Positions 8,320-17,989 of a stretch of DNA of 28,701 bases are shown here, piece by piece. This stretch comes from an uncultured Clostridia bacterium (lineage in GTDB: Bacteria > Bacillota > Clostridia > Peptostreptococcales > Anaerovoracaceae): positions 1-28,701 of the forward strand of contig CAKQMV010000018.1 of assembly GCA_934255135.1 (NCBI GenBank). Reading direction: 5' to 3'. Below the pieces are notes generated by a model. It worked only from the letters and a program-made list of their open reading frames with translations, had not been told where the DNA came from and made no database searches. Position 1 is the first letter of the stretch, and every line of letters starts with the position of its first letter. The translations under genes and the position numbers were made by a program.

Positions 8320-8791
8320 CGCTTTGGTTCAGCTTTCTGAGTGTCTTCATCTCGTTTCTGAGGTTAACGTTCTCCATCTGAAGCTCGAAGTATGAATTCT
8401 CCATCTCAGCGAGCTTATCCTGAAGCTTCTTAACGTCCTCAGAGTTCTGTGACTGTCTGTCGCACTCTGTAGCCATCTGTTCCTTAAGATCTGTTACCTG
8501 TTTCTTAGCATTCTCCCACATGGAAATGTAATGCTTTACATCATTGTCAAGCTGATAATTCTCAGTCTGAAGCTTAAGGAGCATATCATTGTTATCCATA
8601 AGCTTCTCAGCAATGTTGATTGCTGAAAGAACTGCAGACTTGAAATTTGGATTGCTGTTCAGCGCACGTGCAGTACGTCTGAGCTCATCGTCAACGTACT
8701 TAGCAATCTCTCTGATTTTCTCTTCGCTCTTCTCACCTGACAGTACATAGCTAGTACCGCAGATTTCAACATCAGCTCTGCACTTTTCCAT
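8309..8791 (-). CDS. zapA: Cell division protein ZapA
   Basis: The 160-aa product has a ZapA N-terminal domain (about 1-75: ADVEICGTSYVLSGEKSEE, then YVDDELRR) and a long coiled-coil tail (about 75-155). ZapA forms tetramers that bundle FtsZ filaments at the division site. It is longer than the roughly 85-110 aa forms of Bacillus, mainly through the coiled coil. It lies one gene after ftsZ, which supports the call. GAGG stands about 8 nt ahead of the ATG. Confidence 0.88.
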   Translation of the reverse strand: MEKCRADVEICGTSYVLSGEKSEEKIREIAKYVDDELRRTARALNSNPNFKSAVLSAINIAEKLMDNNDMLLKLQTENYQLDNDVKHYISMWENAKKQVTDLKEQMATECDRQSQNSEDVKKLQDKLAEMENSYFELQMENVNLRNEMKTLRKLNQSDEL

Positions 8792-8816
8792 TTGATTACC
8801 TCATTAGTTATAGTTA

Positions 8817-9596
8817 TTATCTGATACTTTCGTACATCACAATAGCAGCTGCGACAGCTGCATTAAGCGACTCGATTGAACCTCTCATCGGAATTGTAAT
8901 TCTCTCATCTGCCGCCTCGGAAATCTCATCTGAGACTCCGTTTCCTTCGTTTCCGATTACAAGCGCAATCCCTGACGAAAGACCGGCCTCGTAATACGGT
9001 ACCGTTGCCTCAGGCTCGGTCACGCATATTCTGAGTCCTATATTATGAAGCATCTTCTCTGCTTCAGCAGCACTCTCCGCAAACAGAACAGGAAGGTCAA
9101 AAACCATTCCAGCCGTTGCTCTGAGCACCTTCGGTGAGTAAAGATCTGCTGTTCCCTTGATCATCATCACCGCGCTATATCCCGCAGCGACAGCAGTTCT
9201 TATCATCGTACCGATATTACCCGGATCCTGAACTCTGTCAAGAACCAGAACGTTATCATCTCTGCCAAGCTTCGAAAGAATTGCCTGCTCATCGTATTCC
9301 CTTGAAACGACTGCAAGGACTCCCGATCCGTTCTCCGCATCTGAAATCTTCTCGTATAGCTCTCTTGGAACTATATACAGGTCTCTTATCCTCTCATTAA
9401 GTGCACCAAGTCTTGGTGAATCGAAGTCCTCCGATGCGACTACATAATCCACTGATGCACCCTTGGCAAGAGCTTCTTCAACTAGATTAATGCCCTCTAT
9501 AACGAACTTAGAGAGGGCATCTCTGTGTTTCTTCGATCCAAGCTTCCTTATCAGTTTAAGCTTCCGGTTGTCCGCTGCTTCTATCCTGATTGACAT
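8817..9596 (-). CDS. SPOUT family (TrmH/SpoU) RNA 2'-O-methyltransferase
   Basis: The 259-aa protein has an N-terminal substrate-binding region (1-100) and a C-terminal knotted SPOUT domain with the three motifs: DRVQDPGNIGTMIRTA, VIGNEGNGVSDE and IPMRGSIESLNAAVA. These enzymes transfer a methyl group from SAM to a ribose 2'-OH in rRNA or tRNA. The RlmB/YsgA branch is most likely, but the exact nucleotide cannot be told. It starts 5 nt after ftsZ without an evident RBS, so translation is probably coupled to ftsZ. An RNA methylase between ftsZ and zapA is not part of the classical dcw order. Confidence 0.9.
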   Translation of the reverse strand: MSIRIEAADNRKLKLIRKLGSKKHRDALSKFVIEGINLVEEALAKGASVDYVVASEDFDSPRLGALNERIRDLYIVPRELYEKISDAENGSGVLAVVSREYDEQAILSKLGRDDNVLVLDRVQDPGNIGTMIRTAVAAGYSAVMMIKGTADLYSPKVLRATAGMVFDLPVLFAESAAEAEKMLHNIGLRICVTEPEATVPYYEAGLSSGIALVIGNEGNGVSDEISEAADERITIPMRGSIESLNAAVAAAIVMYESIR

Positions 9597-9601
9597 AAGT
9601 C

Positions 9602-10744
9602 TTATCTAAGGAACTCAGGCACATCAAAGTTAAGTGTGCTGTGCTTGTCCTGTGAATCATTCTCTAGAATTGTGTGAAGATCCATCTCTCTGCCTGTAAG
9701 ACCATCCTCAAGTTCTACAGGTGTTCCCTGTGTCATAGGTGCCTTGATTGGCTCAAGCTCCTCCATGACAGGGTCGACTCCTGAAGTTGAGAAATCTGTA
9801 GCGATGATAGTTACAGATACCTTGTCCTCCATGTCATCACTTACTGTAGCACCAAAGATGATGTTAGCATCTGGATCAGCCTCTTCCTGAATCTGCTCAG
9901 CAATGTTTGAAATGTCGAGCATACCCATATCGTATCCACCTGATACGTAGAGGAGGATTGACTTAGCTCCGTCGATTGAAGTCTCAAGGAGTGGTGAATC
10001 AACTGCGTTTCTAACAGCCTCTTCAACCTTGTTCTCGCCTGTACCAACACCAACACCCATGTGAGCAATTCCTCTGCCCTCCATAACTGTCTTAACATCG
10101 GCAAAGTCAACGTTAACAAGTCCGTATTCTGAGATAAGGTCACTGATGCCCTGAACACCCTGTCTGAGTACATCGTCAGCCATTGCAAATGCCTGAAGCA
10201 TTGAAGTGTTTCTCTCAGATGTATCGATAAGCTTGTCGTTAGGAATAACAACAAGTGAATCTACAAAGTTTGAAAGGTACTGAATACCCTTAGCAGCTCT
10301 GTTCCATCTCTTCTTACCCTCAAAAGTGAATGGCTTAGTAACTACTGCTACTGTAAGAGCGCCTAGATCCATAGCACACTTTGCGATAATTGGTGCAGCA
10401 CCAGTTCCTGTACCGCCGCCCATTCCTGCAGTGATGAATACCATGTCAGCACCCTGAAGATGTGATCTGATCTCATCAATAGTCTCCTCTGCAGCCTTCT
10501 GTCCAACCTCAGGATTAGCTCCAGCACCTCTACCTCCTGAAATCTTCTCACCAATCTGTATCTTAACCTCTGCCTTGCATCTTGACAGAGCCTGTCTATC
10601 TGTATTTACAGCAATAAAAGTAACTCCCTGCAGTCCGGCATCTACCATTCGATTAACGGCATTGCATCCACCGCCACCAACACCAACTACCTTAATGATT
10701 GCGGCGTTGTCCTGCTCAGCTACGAAATCTGAAACAAATTCCAT
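9602..10744 (-). CDS. ftsZ: Cell division GTPase FtsZ
   Basis: The 380-aa tubulin homologue polymerises at midcell as the Z-ring. The nucleotide-binding glycine-rich start (VGVGGGGCNAVNRM) is followed by the tubulin signature GGGTGTGAAP near residues 109-118, and the T7 loop reads NVDFADV. A variable linker (about 320-370) ends in the conserved tail DVPEFLR, the binding site for FtsA, SepF and ZapD-type partners. AGGAGGG stands 9 nt ahead of the ATG. A 70-nt gap to ftsQ with an extended -10 suggests an extra promoter. ftsA, the usual neighbour and membrane tether gene, is absent here. Confidence 0.98.
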   Translation of the reverse strand: MEFVSDFVAEQDNAAIIKVVGVGGGGCNAVNRMVDAGLQGVTFIAVNTDRQALSRCKAEVKIQIGEKISGGRGAGANPEVGQKAAEETIDEIRSHLQGADMVFITAGMGGGTGTGAAPIIAKCAMDLGALTVAVVTKPFTFEGKKRWNRAAKGIQYLSNFVDSLVVIPNDKLIDTSERNTSMLQAFAMADDVLRQGVQGISDLISEYGLVNVDFADVKTVMEGRGIAHMGVGVGTGENKVEEAVRNAVDSPLLETSIDGAKSILLYVSGGYDMGMLDISNIAEQIQEEADPDANIIFGATVSDDMEDKVSVTIIATDFSTSGVDPVMEELEPIKAPMTQGTPVELEDGLTGREMDLHTILENDSQDKHSTLNFDVPEFLR

Positions 10745-10775
10745 TATATAGCCCTCCTCAAAAATATATATTTAA

Positions 10776-10784
10776 ATAATACCA
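10776..10784 (-). promoter_or_regulatory. Extended -10 element ahead of ftsZ
   Basis: On the minus strand TGGTATTAT (TGn plus a 5/6 match to TATAAT) lies in the A+T-rich gap between ftsQ and ftsZ, about 30 nt ahead of the ftsZ start. No convincing -35 is seen, which extended -10 promoters tolerate. It would let ftsZ and the genes after it be transcribed apart from the dcw operon. Confidence 0.4.
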
Positions 10785-10814
10785 TATAAAACGACATTTT
10801 TCATCCTTAATTTG

Positions 10815-11717
10815 CTACTCCACGCTCGGTACAAAGGATGCATAGCCCTCTTCTGTTATAGTTATCGTTCCTCGCTTAATGTTCTTGGAGAAAAGATCCT
10901 CAACGACCTTATGAAGACGTCCCGAATCTATCGCATCTACTATGGTTTCTTCCGTTCCTTTGACCAGAAGCGCCTCATAAATATATGCATTTACATACAG
11001 GTCTGTCATCTTAAGTCTTGTAAAATACAGATCTCCCTTAATCATCGCATTAAGTATTGAAAGCGAATTAGAAAGTACTCTGCTGTCAGTCGCCTCAATC
11101 TTCTCGCCTAGCTTTATCTTTGATACCCTTATGCCCTCGATGATTGTAATTTTAGGTTCTGTTCTTGTCTTTCTGAGAAGCACACCCTCACTATCAATGA
11201 TGAGATAATCCTCACCGTAGACGATTGCGGCTGTCTGTTCTCTTTCTTCAACGCGGATCACCAGTGTGCCCGGAAGTGATCTTCGAACCTTCGCACTCTT
11301 GATGTACGGGTTGGCCTCGAGATAGTCTATGATTGAACTTTTGTCCGCGTTATATATGATGTTGTGTCCCGGCTCCGCATGTGCCATCGCGATGATTTCT
11401 TCAGCAGTGAAGTATGAGTTTCCTTCGACCATTATCGATGTCACGGTAAAAAATCCTGAGAATGAAAACGCAATTGCTCCGATTACAACGACTATCGCAA
11501 TCAGTCTGTTTCTCATCATGTTGCGCTCGCGGATTTTCTTCTGCAGTCGCTCTTCCTTACGCTTTCTTATCTTATCATCGACGAGCATGTAGTATTCCTG
11601 GTCTGGAAGTCCGTACTGCTTCTCTGAGCCCTCAGTCACAACCTCAGTTTCAGTATTCTCTGAAGCATCAGAATCATGCACCATCATATCCTCATTATTC
11701 TCATCTATCTGTTGCAT
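10815..11717 (-). CDS. ftsQ: Cell division protein FtsQ/DivIB
   Basis: The 300-aa bitopic division protein belongs to the FtsQ-FtsB-FtsL (DivIB-DivIC-FtsL) subcomplex, which controls septal peptidoglycan synthesis. An acidic then basic cytoplasmic tail (1-68) leads into one membrane helix (about 70-95, LIAIVVVIGAIAFSFSGFF). A POTRA domain follows (SIMVEGNSYFTAEEI through VRRSLPGTLVIRVEER), then the beta domain. It overlaps murG by 13 bp. GAAGGAG stands 5 nt ahead of the ATG. The long charged N-terminus is typical of Gram-positive DivIB. Confidence 0.92.
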   Translation of the reverse strand: MQQIDENNEDMMVHDSDASENTETEVVTEGSEKQYGLPDQEYYMLVDDKIRKRKEERLQKKIRERNMMRNRLIAIVVVIGAIAFSFSGFFTVTSIMVEGNSYFTAEEIIAMAHAEPGHNIIYNADKSSIIDYLEANPYIKSAKVRRSLPGTLVIRVEEREQTAAIVYGEDYLIIDSEGVLLRKTRTEPKITIIEGIRVSKIKLGEKIEATDSRVLSNSLSILNAMIKGDLYFTRLKMTDLYVNAYIYEALLVKGTEETIVDAIDSGRLHKVVEDLFSKNIKRGTITITEEGYASFVPSVE

Positions 11718-12817
11718 TCAAGCTCCTTCATTATTTCGTTATATATAAGCTCTGTTGCATTAACAGGCGCGAGCTTTGCACTTGCTTCTTCCATCTCAGC
11801 AAGCTTCTCTCTGTCGCCCTCAAGTTCCTTTACAGCCTCAATTACGATTGCTGAAGTGTTGCCGTCCTCTCTTACGATTATTGCACCACCCTCGTCGGCA
11901 ACCGACTTGGCATTGTGATACTGATGGTCTGCAGTAACATTAGGTGATGGAACGAAAATTGCCGCTCTTCCTACCATTGTTGTCTCCGCTACTGAAAGCG
12001 CGCCCGATCTTGAGATTACAAGATTACTTGCGCTGATTACAGACGGCATATCGTTTATGTATGCAGATACTCTGATGTTTGATGCATCGCTAAGTCCATT
12101 CTCCGCGAGGTTCTTCTGGACATCATCGTAATACTCTCTTCCTGTACCCCAGAGCACGGTAACTCCCGGCTTACCTGAATATTCTTTTGCCAGTGAATAT
12201 CCGATCTCGTTTATTGCATCTGAACCGAGGCTTCCTCCGAAGATCATAATGACAAAATCATTTTTAGGGATTTCGAGCTTCTGTCTATCCTCTACTCTGT
12301 CTCTTCCGTAAAATTCTTTTCTTACTGGGTTTCCTGAGTACATAAGCTTATCCTGCTCCTTGAAGTACTCGTGACCGCCATTAAATCCAAGGAACACCTT
12401 CTTAGCGTATCTTGAAAGAAGTCTGTTTGAAATTCCCGGGAATGCATTCTGCTCATGAATAAATACCGGCACGCCGGCTTTGGCAGCTGCGAGCACTACC
12501 GGTACTGAAACAAAGCTTCCTGTAGACATTACAACATCAGGCTTAAACTGCTTCATAATCTTGTATGCCTCAGATCTTCCCTTCAGAGTCTCTGCTACAG
12601 TCTTTATAAGTCTCACAGGATTTGATCTGTCAAACCACTGTGCAGTTACAATCTTAAGCTCGTAGCCTGCAGCCGGAACAATCTTAGTCTCTAATCCGTA
12701 CTGATGAGCTACGTATATTACTTCATTGTCAGGGTTCTTCTCCCTGAACTTATCTCCAATTGCAAGTGCGGGATAGATATGGCCTCCCGTGCAGCCTCCG
12801 GTAAGAATAACCTTCAT
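11705..12817 (-). CDS. murG: UDP-GlcNAc:lipid I GlcNAc transferase MurG
   Basis: At 370 aa it is the usual length for this GT28 enzyme, which adds GlcNAc to lipid I on the inner membrane face to make lipid II. The N-terminal glycine-rich loop GGCTGGHIYPALAI and the second-domain motifs (FGGSLGSDAIN, SRSGALSVAE, VTADHQYHNAK) are all present. The ATG overlaps the ftsW stop by one base (TAATG), with GAGG just ahead. Confidence 0.97.
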   Translation of the reverse strand: MKVILTGGCTGGHIYPALAIGDKFREKNPDNEVIYVAHQYGLETKIVPAAGYELKIVTAQWFDRSNPVRLIKTVAETLKGRSEAYKIMKQFKPDVVMSTGSFVSVPVVLAAAKAGVPVFIHEQNAFPGISNRLLSRYAKKVFLGFNGGHEYFKEQDKLMYSGNPVRKEFYGRDRVEDRQKLEIPKNDFVIMIFGGSLGSDAINEIGYSLAKEYSGKPGVTVLWGTGREYYDDVQKNLAENGLSDASNIRVSAYINDMPSVISASNLVISRSGALSVAETTMVGRAAIFVPSPNVTADHQYHNAKSVADEGGAIIVREDGNTSAIVIEAVKELEGDREKLAEMEEASAKLAPVNATELIYNEIMKELECNR

Positions 12818-14127
12818 TATTCAGCCTCTCTTGTTCTGTTTTCTCTATTCTCTCTATTTGCTTTTCTCTTTTTTCTTCGTTCCTTCTCGGAAAGTGCGTT
12901 TATTTCCAGAAGTGGTGACATCTTCTGCCCCTTAGATACGTTGAGCACGATTCCCATCGCAATCATAAATACCCAGATTGATGTTCCACCTGAGCTGACG
13001 AACGGAAGTGTGATACCTGTTGCCGGCATGGTTGATGTAACTACGGCTACATTGATAATTACGTGAAGACCGAGCATTACCGCTACGCCGGAAGACAGGA
13101 ACAGGCCAAAACGATCTCGAGCCTTAAGAGCTACCATTACACACTGATACATCAGATATATATACGCCAGCATAAGAATCAGGAAGCCTATGAATCCAAG
13201 CTCCTCGCCGATAATCGCGAGGATAAAGTCGTTCTGCGGCTCAGGTAGATACAGATTCTTGGAAATACTGTTTCCCCAGCCAAGTCCCTTAAGGCCTCCG
13301 TTACCGAGAGCTATAATTCCCTGGGTTACCTGATAACCGTCACCCTGTGCCTCTGCAAAAGGATCCAGGAAGCTTGTGATACGTGAGTACCAGTGAGTCC
13401 CCTTTCCGAATATCAGAATAGCGAATATTCCAGCAATACCTGCACCGACTACACCACCGATGTATCTCATATCCATTCCTGCTACGATTGATATCGCTAC
13501 CATAATCGCGCAGACAACTATCGCTGTTGACAGGTTAGGCTGCCAGATAATGAGTGCCGCATGAACCATCATTACACCAAGTACTGTCAGCAGTCCGTCC
13601 TTGTTCCACTGTCTTGCACCCTTCGGATGCTTAATGAAAAATGCTGATGTCCAGATTATCATACAAAGCTTACTAATCTCACCTGGTGTGATTGTAACTC
13701 CGACATTAATCCATCTTGTTGCATTGTTTACTGTAACGCCAAGTGGAGTCATAAGAATCAGAAGCAGTCCCACACTTATATAAAGCAATGGCTTGCTCCA
13801 CCTCATATATTTGTGATAATCGAAATTGGCAGTAACAAGAAGCATCACAAATCCGGTGGCTGCGAACATTCCCTGTTTCCTTAGGTAGAAATACGTATCC
13901 GGCTTCTCAACATTAACTGTCGAATAGAAGCCCGCACTGAATACCATAATTACACCGAAAACAGAAAGTGCAATTACCATCACAAGAATCATGTAGTTGC
14001 AGTCCGCAAGGCTCTTTCTCACATAAGAAATCGCGTTAGCGAATATTGATGGTCCGTTGCTCGCTCTCTTAGCCCTCTTCGCCTTCTTCTTATTTGCTTT
14101 AGTGACCTTCTTGTCTTTTCTTGCCAT
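12817..14127 (-). CDS. ftsW: SEDS glycosyltransferase FtsW
   Basis: The 436-aa polytopic protein has about ten membrane helices between residues 40 and 405. SEDS signatures are clear: YLPEPQNDFILAIIGEELGF and PATGITLPFVSSGGTS. FtsW polymerises glycan strands from lipid II with its cognate class B PBP, here the pbp gene upstream. Both tails are very basic (KKVTKANKKKAKRAKRA at the N-terminus, ERRKKRKANRENRENR at the C-terminus) and face the cytoplasm. The start codon lies 24 nt after murD. The position between murD and murG matches spoVE/ftsW in Bacillus. Confidence 0.95.
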   Translation of the reverse strand: MARKDKKVTKANKKKAKRAKRASNGPSIFANAISYVRKSLADCNYMILVMVIALSVFGVIMVFSAGFYSTVNVEKPDTYFYLRKQGMFAATGFVMLLVTANFDYHKYMRWSKPLLYISVGLLLILMTPLGVTVNNATRWINVGVTITPGEISKLCMIIWTSAFFIKHPKGARQWNKDGLLTVLGVMMVHAALIIWQPNLSTAIVVCAIMVAISIVAGMDMRYIGGVVGAGIAGIFAILIFGKGTHWYSRITSFLDPFAEAQGDGYQVTQGIIALGNGGLKGLGWGNSISKNLYLPEPQNDFILAIIGEELGFIGFLILMLAYIYLMYQCVMVALKARDRFGLFLSSGVAVMLGLHVIINVAVVTSTMPATGITLPFVSSGGTSIWVFMIAMGIVLNVSKGQKMSPLLEINALSEKERRKKRKANRENRENRTREAE

Positions 14128-14151
14128 TATCTGTCTTGTCGTTCCTTTACT

Positions 14152-15546
14152 TTATTTAAGCTTGCTTACGCATTCCTTGAAATGTCTTCCTCTTACTTCA
14201 TAGCTTGGGTACATATCCCAGCTTGCACATGCAGGTGAAAGAAGAACATTGTCGCCCTCCGTAGCAAGCTCTCTGCATCTTGCGACGCAGTCTTCCATCG
14301 TCTTTTCGTTATAAATCTCTGTGAAGCCCTCTCTTCTTGCAGCTTCCTCAATCTGATTCGCATCTCTTCCGAGAAGAACAAGTGCTTTTACTCTGCCAGG
14401 CATTGCCTTCGCAAAATCTGTAAAGTCCTGCGCTTTGCCGTCTCCTCCTGCAATCAGAAGAATATTCTTCTTAAGAGCTTTAAGTGCGATAACAGCCGCA
14501 TCAACGTTAGTACCCTTAGAGTCGTTATAATACTTAACTCCGTCCACAGTTGCTGAGTACTCGATTCTGTGCTCAACGCCGCCAAAATTCTTAATCGCCT
14601 CACCGATTATCTCTACATTGATTCCACTGCAGTAGCTGATTGCCGCTGCCGCAAGCGCATTCTCAACGTTGTGGTCGCCTAGAATCTTAAGCTCATCTCT
14701 GTTGCAGATATGATGAATGTTTCCATCAAAGTCCTTAATCACGAGCTCTTCTCCGTCGAGATATGCTCCTGCCTCAGGCTTGTTTATACGGCCAAAAGGA
14801 AATCTTCTCGCCTTCGAACCTTCTCCGAGCTTCATGCATGCTTCGTCGTCGAGATTAAGTACGAGATAGTCATCCTCTGTCTGTGCCTTAGTGATATTGG
14901 CTTTGGCTGCTCCATAAGCCTCCATTGTTTTATGTCTGTTAAGGTGATCAGGTGTCAGGTTAAGAATTGCAGCAACAACAGGCTTAAATTTTGATGCCGT
15001 CTCAAGCTGGAAGCTTGAAGCCTCTGCAACAAACCAGTTCTCTCCGTCACCCTTTCTGCTCTCCATCGCCGCAGTGATTACAGGGTTTCCTATATTACCA
15101 ACCACATCAGTCTTTCGACCAGCAGCCTTGAAAATCTCTCCAGTAAGAGCAGTTGTTGTAGTCTTGCCGTTAGTTCCTGTTATAGCCGCGTACTTTCCCT
15201 TAGACAGTCTGTATGCAAGCTCGAACTCGCCGATAATCTCACAGCCTGCCTTCATTGCAGAATGTACAAAAGGCTTATCCATAGGAATTCCAGGGCTGAG
15301 AACCATAAGGTCATAGTCCTTGTATGACTTAGGCTCCTCACCTCCGAGGTATACCTTAAGTCTATTAACAGCCATATAGTCCTTGATATCATCAGACAGC
15401 TTAGATAGGCTGTTTGAATCCATACATGTAACAGCGCAGCCAAGTTCATGAAGTGCCTTAACGGCAGCCTTGCCCGACTTACCCATTCCAACTACAATTG
15501 CTTTCATATTCTTAAAATCATAAGCACATCTTTCCTGATCTGACAT
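14152..15546 (-). CDS. murD: UDP-MurNAc-L-Ala:D-Glu ligase MurD
   Basis: This Mur ligase adds D-glutamate to UDP-MurNAc-L-alanine in the cytoplasm. I start it at the ATG at 15546 (464 aa, MSDQERCAYDF), because AAGGGAGG lies 7-8 nt ahead of it. The longer frame from 15573 would put that RBS inside the gene and overlap mraY. An N-terminal Rossmann domain (VVGMGKSGKAAVKAL) precedes the ATP loop GTNGKTTTT and the central motif LNLTPDHLNRH. The C-terminal domain has YNDSKGTN and SPACASWD. It starts 14 nt after mraY. Confidence 0.96.
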   Translation of the reverse strand: MSDQERCAYDFKNMKAIVVGMGKSGKAAVKALHELGCAVTCMDSNSLSKLSDDIKDYMAVNRLKVYLGGEEPKSYKDYDLMVLSPGIPMDKPFVHSAMKAGCEIIGEFELAYRLSKGKYAAITGTNGKTTTTALTGEIFKAAGRKTDVVGNIGNPVITAAMESRKGDGENWFVAEASSFQLETASKFKPVVAAILNLTPDHLNRHKTMEAYGAAKANITKAQTEDDYLVLNLDDEACMKLGEGSKARRFPFGRINKPEAGAYLDGEELVIKDFDGNIHHICNRDELKILGDHNVENALAAAAISYCSGINVEIIGEAIKNFGGVEHRIEYSATVDGVKYYNDSKGTNVDAAVIALKALKKNILLIAGGDGKAQDFTDFAKAMPGRVKALVLLGRDANQIEEAARREGFTEIYNEKTMEDCVARCRELATEGDNVLLSPACASWDMYPSYEVRGRHFKECVSKLK

Positions 15547-15559
15547 TATATTGCCTCCC

Positions 15560-16528
15560 TTAGCATGCTGCAAAATATGCTATAAGTGAGCATACTGCAG
15601 TGAAAATACAGAATCTTGTTACTACCTGAGTCTCCTTGAGTCCACCAAGCTCGAAATGGTGGTGGATCGGAGCCATACGGAAGACTCTTTTGCCCCCGGT
15701 CTTCTTAAAGTATGTAACCTGAATGATTACGGAAAGAGCCTCAATTACGAAGATGAGACCAGCGATTGGAAGCAGAAACTCGAGATGACCTACAATCGCA
15801 ACGGCTGTAAGGCATCCGCCAAGAGCCATTGAACCGGTATCTCCCATAAAGATCTTCGCAGGATACTTGTTGAACACGAGGAAACCAAGAAGTGCACCGA
15901 TAAGTGCAACCGCACCTGTGACCATCGCATCGTTAGCAAACTGTGAGACTCTAACGCCGATTGCAGCAAATGTAAGAGTCGCGATTGCAGTTGTGCTTGA
16001 AGCAAGTCCATCGAGTCCGTCAGTCAGGTTAACAGCATTGGCCATCGCAACCTCAACGAAAATAATGAACGGAATATAAAGAATTCCGAAATTAACACTT
16101 ACCTTGAAGAAAGGAATAAATACCTCTGTTCCAGAAGTCATCATCATGTACACACCGATTGCCGCACCGAAAAGGAACTGAATCAGCAGCTTCTGCTTCG
16201 GAGTAAGTCCCTCATTTTCCTTCTTGGCAATCTTGTTGTAATCGTCGATGAAACCGATAAGGCCAAAAGCATACATCGAAAGCAGGATAACTATCTTATC
16301 CTTGCTCATTCCTCCGCTCAGAAGAATTGCTGCTGTAACACCGATGATGATTGCGATTCCTCCCATTGTAGGCGTTCCGGCTTTGCTCTGATGTGCCTTA
16401 GGTCCTTCCTCTCTGATGTACTGACCGAACTGGTTCTTCTTAAGATACGGTATCAGAAGTCCCGTAGCGACTGTTGATACGATAAATGCAATAAGCAGGT
16501 TAATGCCTGGATTATGCAAGTTGATCAT
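15560..16528 (-). CDS. mraY: Phospho-MurNAc-pentapeptide transferase MraY
   Basis: This integral membrane enzyme of 322 aa and about ten helices makes lipid I from UDP-MurNAc-pentapeptide and undecaprenyl phosphate. The conserved acidic motifs are GFIDDYNK, NLTDGLDGLAS and FMGDTGSMALGG, and the cytoplasmic loop has APIHHHFEL. AAAGGGAGG precedes the ATG. It lies between murF and murD, the usual dcw position. Confidence 0.97.
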   Translation of the reverse strand: MINLHNPGINLLIAFIVSTVATGLLIPYLKKNQFGQYIREEGPKAHQSKAGTPTMGGIAIIIGVTAAILLSGGMSKDKIVILLSMYAFGLIGFIDDYNKIAKKENEGLTPKQKLLIQFLFGAAIGVYMMMTSGTEVFIPFFKVSVNFGILYIPFIIFVEVAMANAVNLTDGLDGLASSTTAIATLTFAAIGVRVSQFANDAMVTGAVALIGALLGFLVFNKYPAKIFMGDTGSMALGGCLTAVAIVGHLEFLLPIAGLIFVIEALSVIIQVTYFKKTGGKRVFRMAPIHHHFELGGLKETQVVTRFCIFTAVCSLIAYFAAC

Positions 16529-16546
16529 AGGAATAATTCCTCCCTT

Positions 16547-17959
16547 TTAGTTAAATAATTTCATAATTGCGTGTGATACCTCATGCAGTCCCATTGCATT
16601 TGAGGCTTTGACCAGGATAACGTCTCCCGGCTTAACGATGCCACCGATTGCTTCAATTGCAGCATCCTTAGTCTCGTAGCTGTAAACATGACCGCTACCG
16701 TTATCAATGTAACCAGCTGCCATCTCCATCGATGACTTGCCGATTGTCACAAGGTAATCAAGCCCCATCTCTGCAGCGTATTCGCCGACGCTTCTATGCA
16801 TCCTGAGACTGTCAGATCCAAGCTCGCCCATATCGCCGAGCACAGCTCCCTTTCGCTCACCCTTGCTTCTTACGATGATGTCAATTCCGGCCTTCATCGA
16901 TTCAGGACTCGCGTTATATGTGTCATTAAGTACTGTAACGCTGTCATTACGCAGGATATCTAGTCTGTTTCCTGAAAGCTCAGCATTCATAAGAGCCTCG
17001 CATGCATTCTCAGGAGATATTCCCATATATTCTCCGCACGCTACAGCAAGTGCTGCATTACCGAGGTTGTGTACTCCAACCACCGGAAGCTTAAGTGTAT
17101 AAGCCTTTCCGTCACGCACCAGAGTAGATTTTACACCATCGATACCCTCATCGCAAACGTCCGTAATTCTGTAGTCTGCGTCATTATTTCTTCCTATTGT
17201 TGTGATTCTGAAGTCTCCGCTACTGTGGCTTCTGATGCTTTCAACAGTGGTGTACTTACAGTCAGTATTTGCAATCAGCAGATTCTCCGATCCGAAAAGT
17301 GATGTGATTCTAAGCTTCGCATCAATCAGCTTATCCTGTGAACCGAAGTACTCCATATGTGATGAGCCGACCATAGTTATAACGGCCGCATCTGGCTTTA
17401 CGATCTGGACCAGGTCCGCCATGTCAGGACCTGAACCGATTCCCACCTCGATAACAGCAGCCTCGATATCCTCGTCAAAACCGAACACGGTCAGCGGAAT
17501 CCCGAACTCGCTGTTAAAATTTCCAGGGGTTTTGCCCGTACGGTACTTGCTTGAAAGAACGCTGTAGATAAATTCCTTCGTGCTCGTCTTGCCGACACTT
17601 CCTGTAACAGCAATCTTCTTAAGATTCTTCCAGTCATCCATATACTTCTCGGCGAGATTCATAAGAGCTCTTGTTGTATCCGCTACCAGAAAGGCGTTCA
17701 TATCGCCGTGCGCCGCCATCTTCTCAGCCCATGCCTCATCTGAAACAACAACCGCATGACAGCCCTTCTCTCTCACATCCTCGAGATACTTGTGGGCATC
17801 AGTTCTCTCTCCGATAATGCAAAAGAAAAGTGTATTCTCTCCCGCCTGTCTCGAGTCGATAACAACATTGTCCACGTAATGGTATTCTCCGTTAGCCGCC
17901 TCTGCAAAGAGCTTGCCCTTCGTTCCGGCAGCTATATATTCTATTGATGTTCTTTTCAT
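16547..17959 (-). CDS. murF: UDP-MurNAc-tripeptide:D-Ala-D-Ala ligase MurF
   Basis: The 470-aa Mur ligase completes the pentapeptide precursor by adding D-Ala-D-Ala. The N-terminal domain (VDNVVIDSRQAGENTLFF) is typical of MurE/MurF, the ATP loop is GSVGKTSTKEF, and NDTYNASPESM in the central/C-terminal part is diagnostic of MurF. GGAGG lies about 8 nt ahead of the ATG. In many Firmicutes murE precedes murF here, but no murE is present and the gap to pbp is only 30 nt. Confidence 0.95.
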   Translation of the reverse strand: MKRTSIEYIAAGTKGKLFAEAANGEYHYVDNVVIDSRQAGENTLFFCIIGERTDAHKYLEDVREKGCHAVVVSDEAWAEKMAAHGDMNAFLVADTTRALMNLAEKYMDDWKNLKKIAVTGSVGKTSTKEFIYSVLSSKYRTGKTPGNFNSEFGIPLTVFGFDEDIEAAVIEVGIGSGPDMADLVQIVKPDAAVITMVGSSHMEYFGSQDKLIDAKLRITSLFGSENLLIANTDCKYTTVESIRSHSSGDFRITTIGRNNDADYRITDVCDEGIDGVKSTLVRDGKAYTLKLPVVGVHNLGNAALAVACGEYMGISPENACEALMNAELSGNRLDILRNDSVTVLNDTYNASPESMKAGIDIIVRSKGERKGAVLGDMGELGSDSLRMHRSVGEYAAEMGLDYLVTIGKSSMEMAAGYIDNGSGHVYSYETKDAAIEAIGGIVKPGDVILVKASNAMGLHEVSHAIMKLFN

Positions 17960-17989
17960 TAATGTTCCTCCGTGCCGATCTACGTGATT

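Noticed and set aside
15547..15573. Upstream ATG giving murD nine extra residues
   Set aside because: The extra segment contains the AAGGGAGG ribosome binding site of the ATG at 15546 and overlaps the mraY end.
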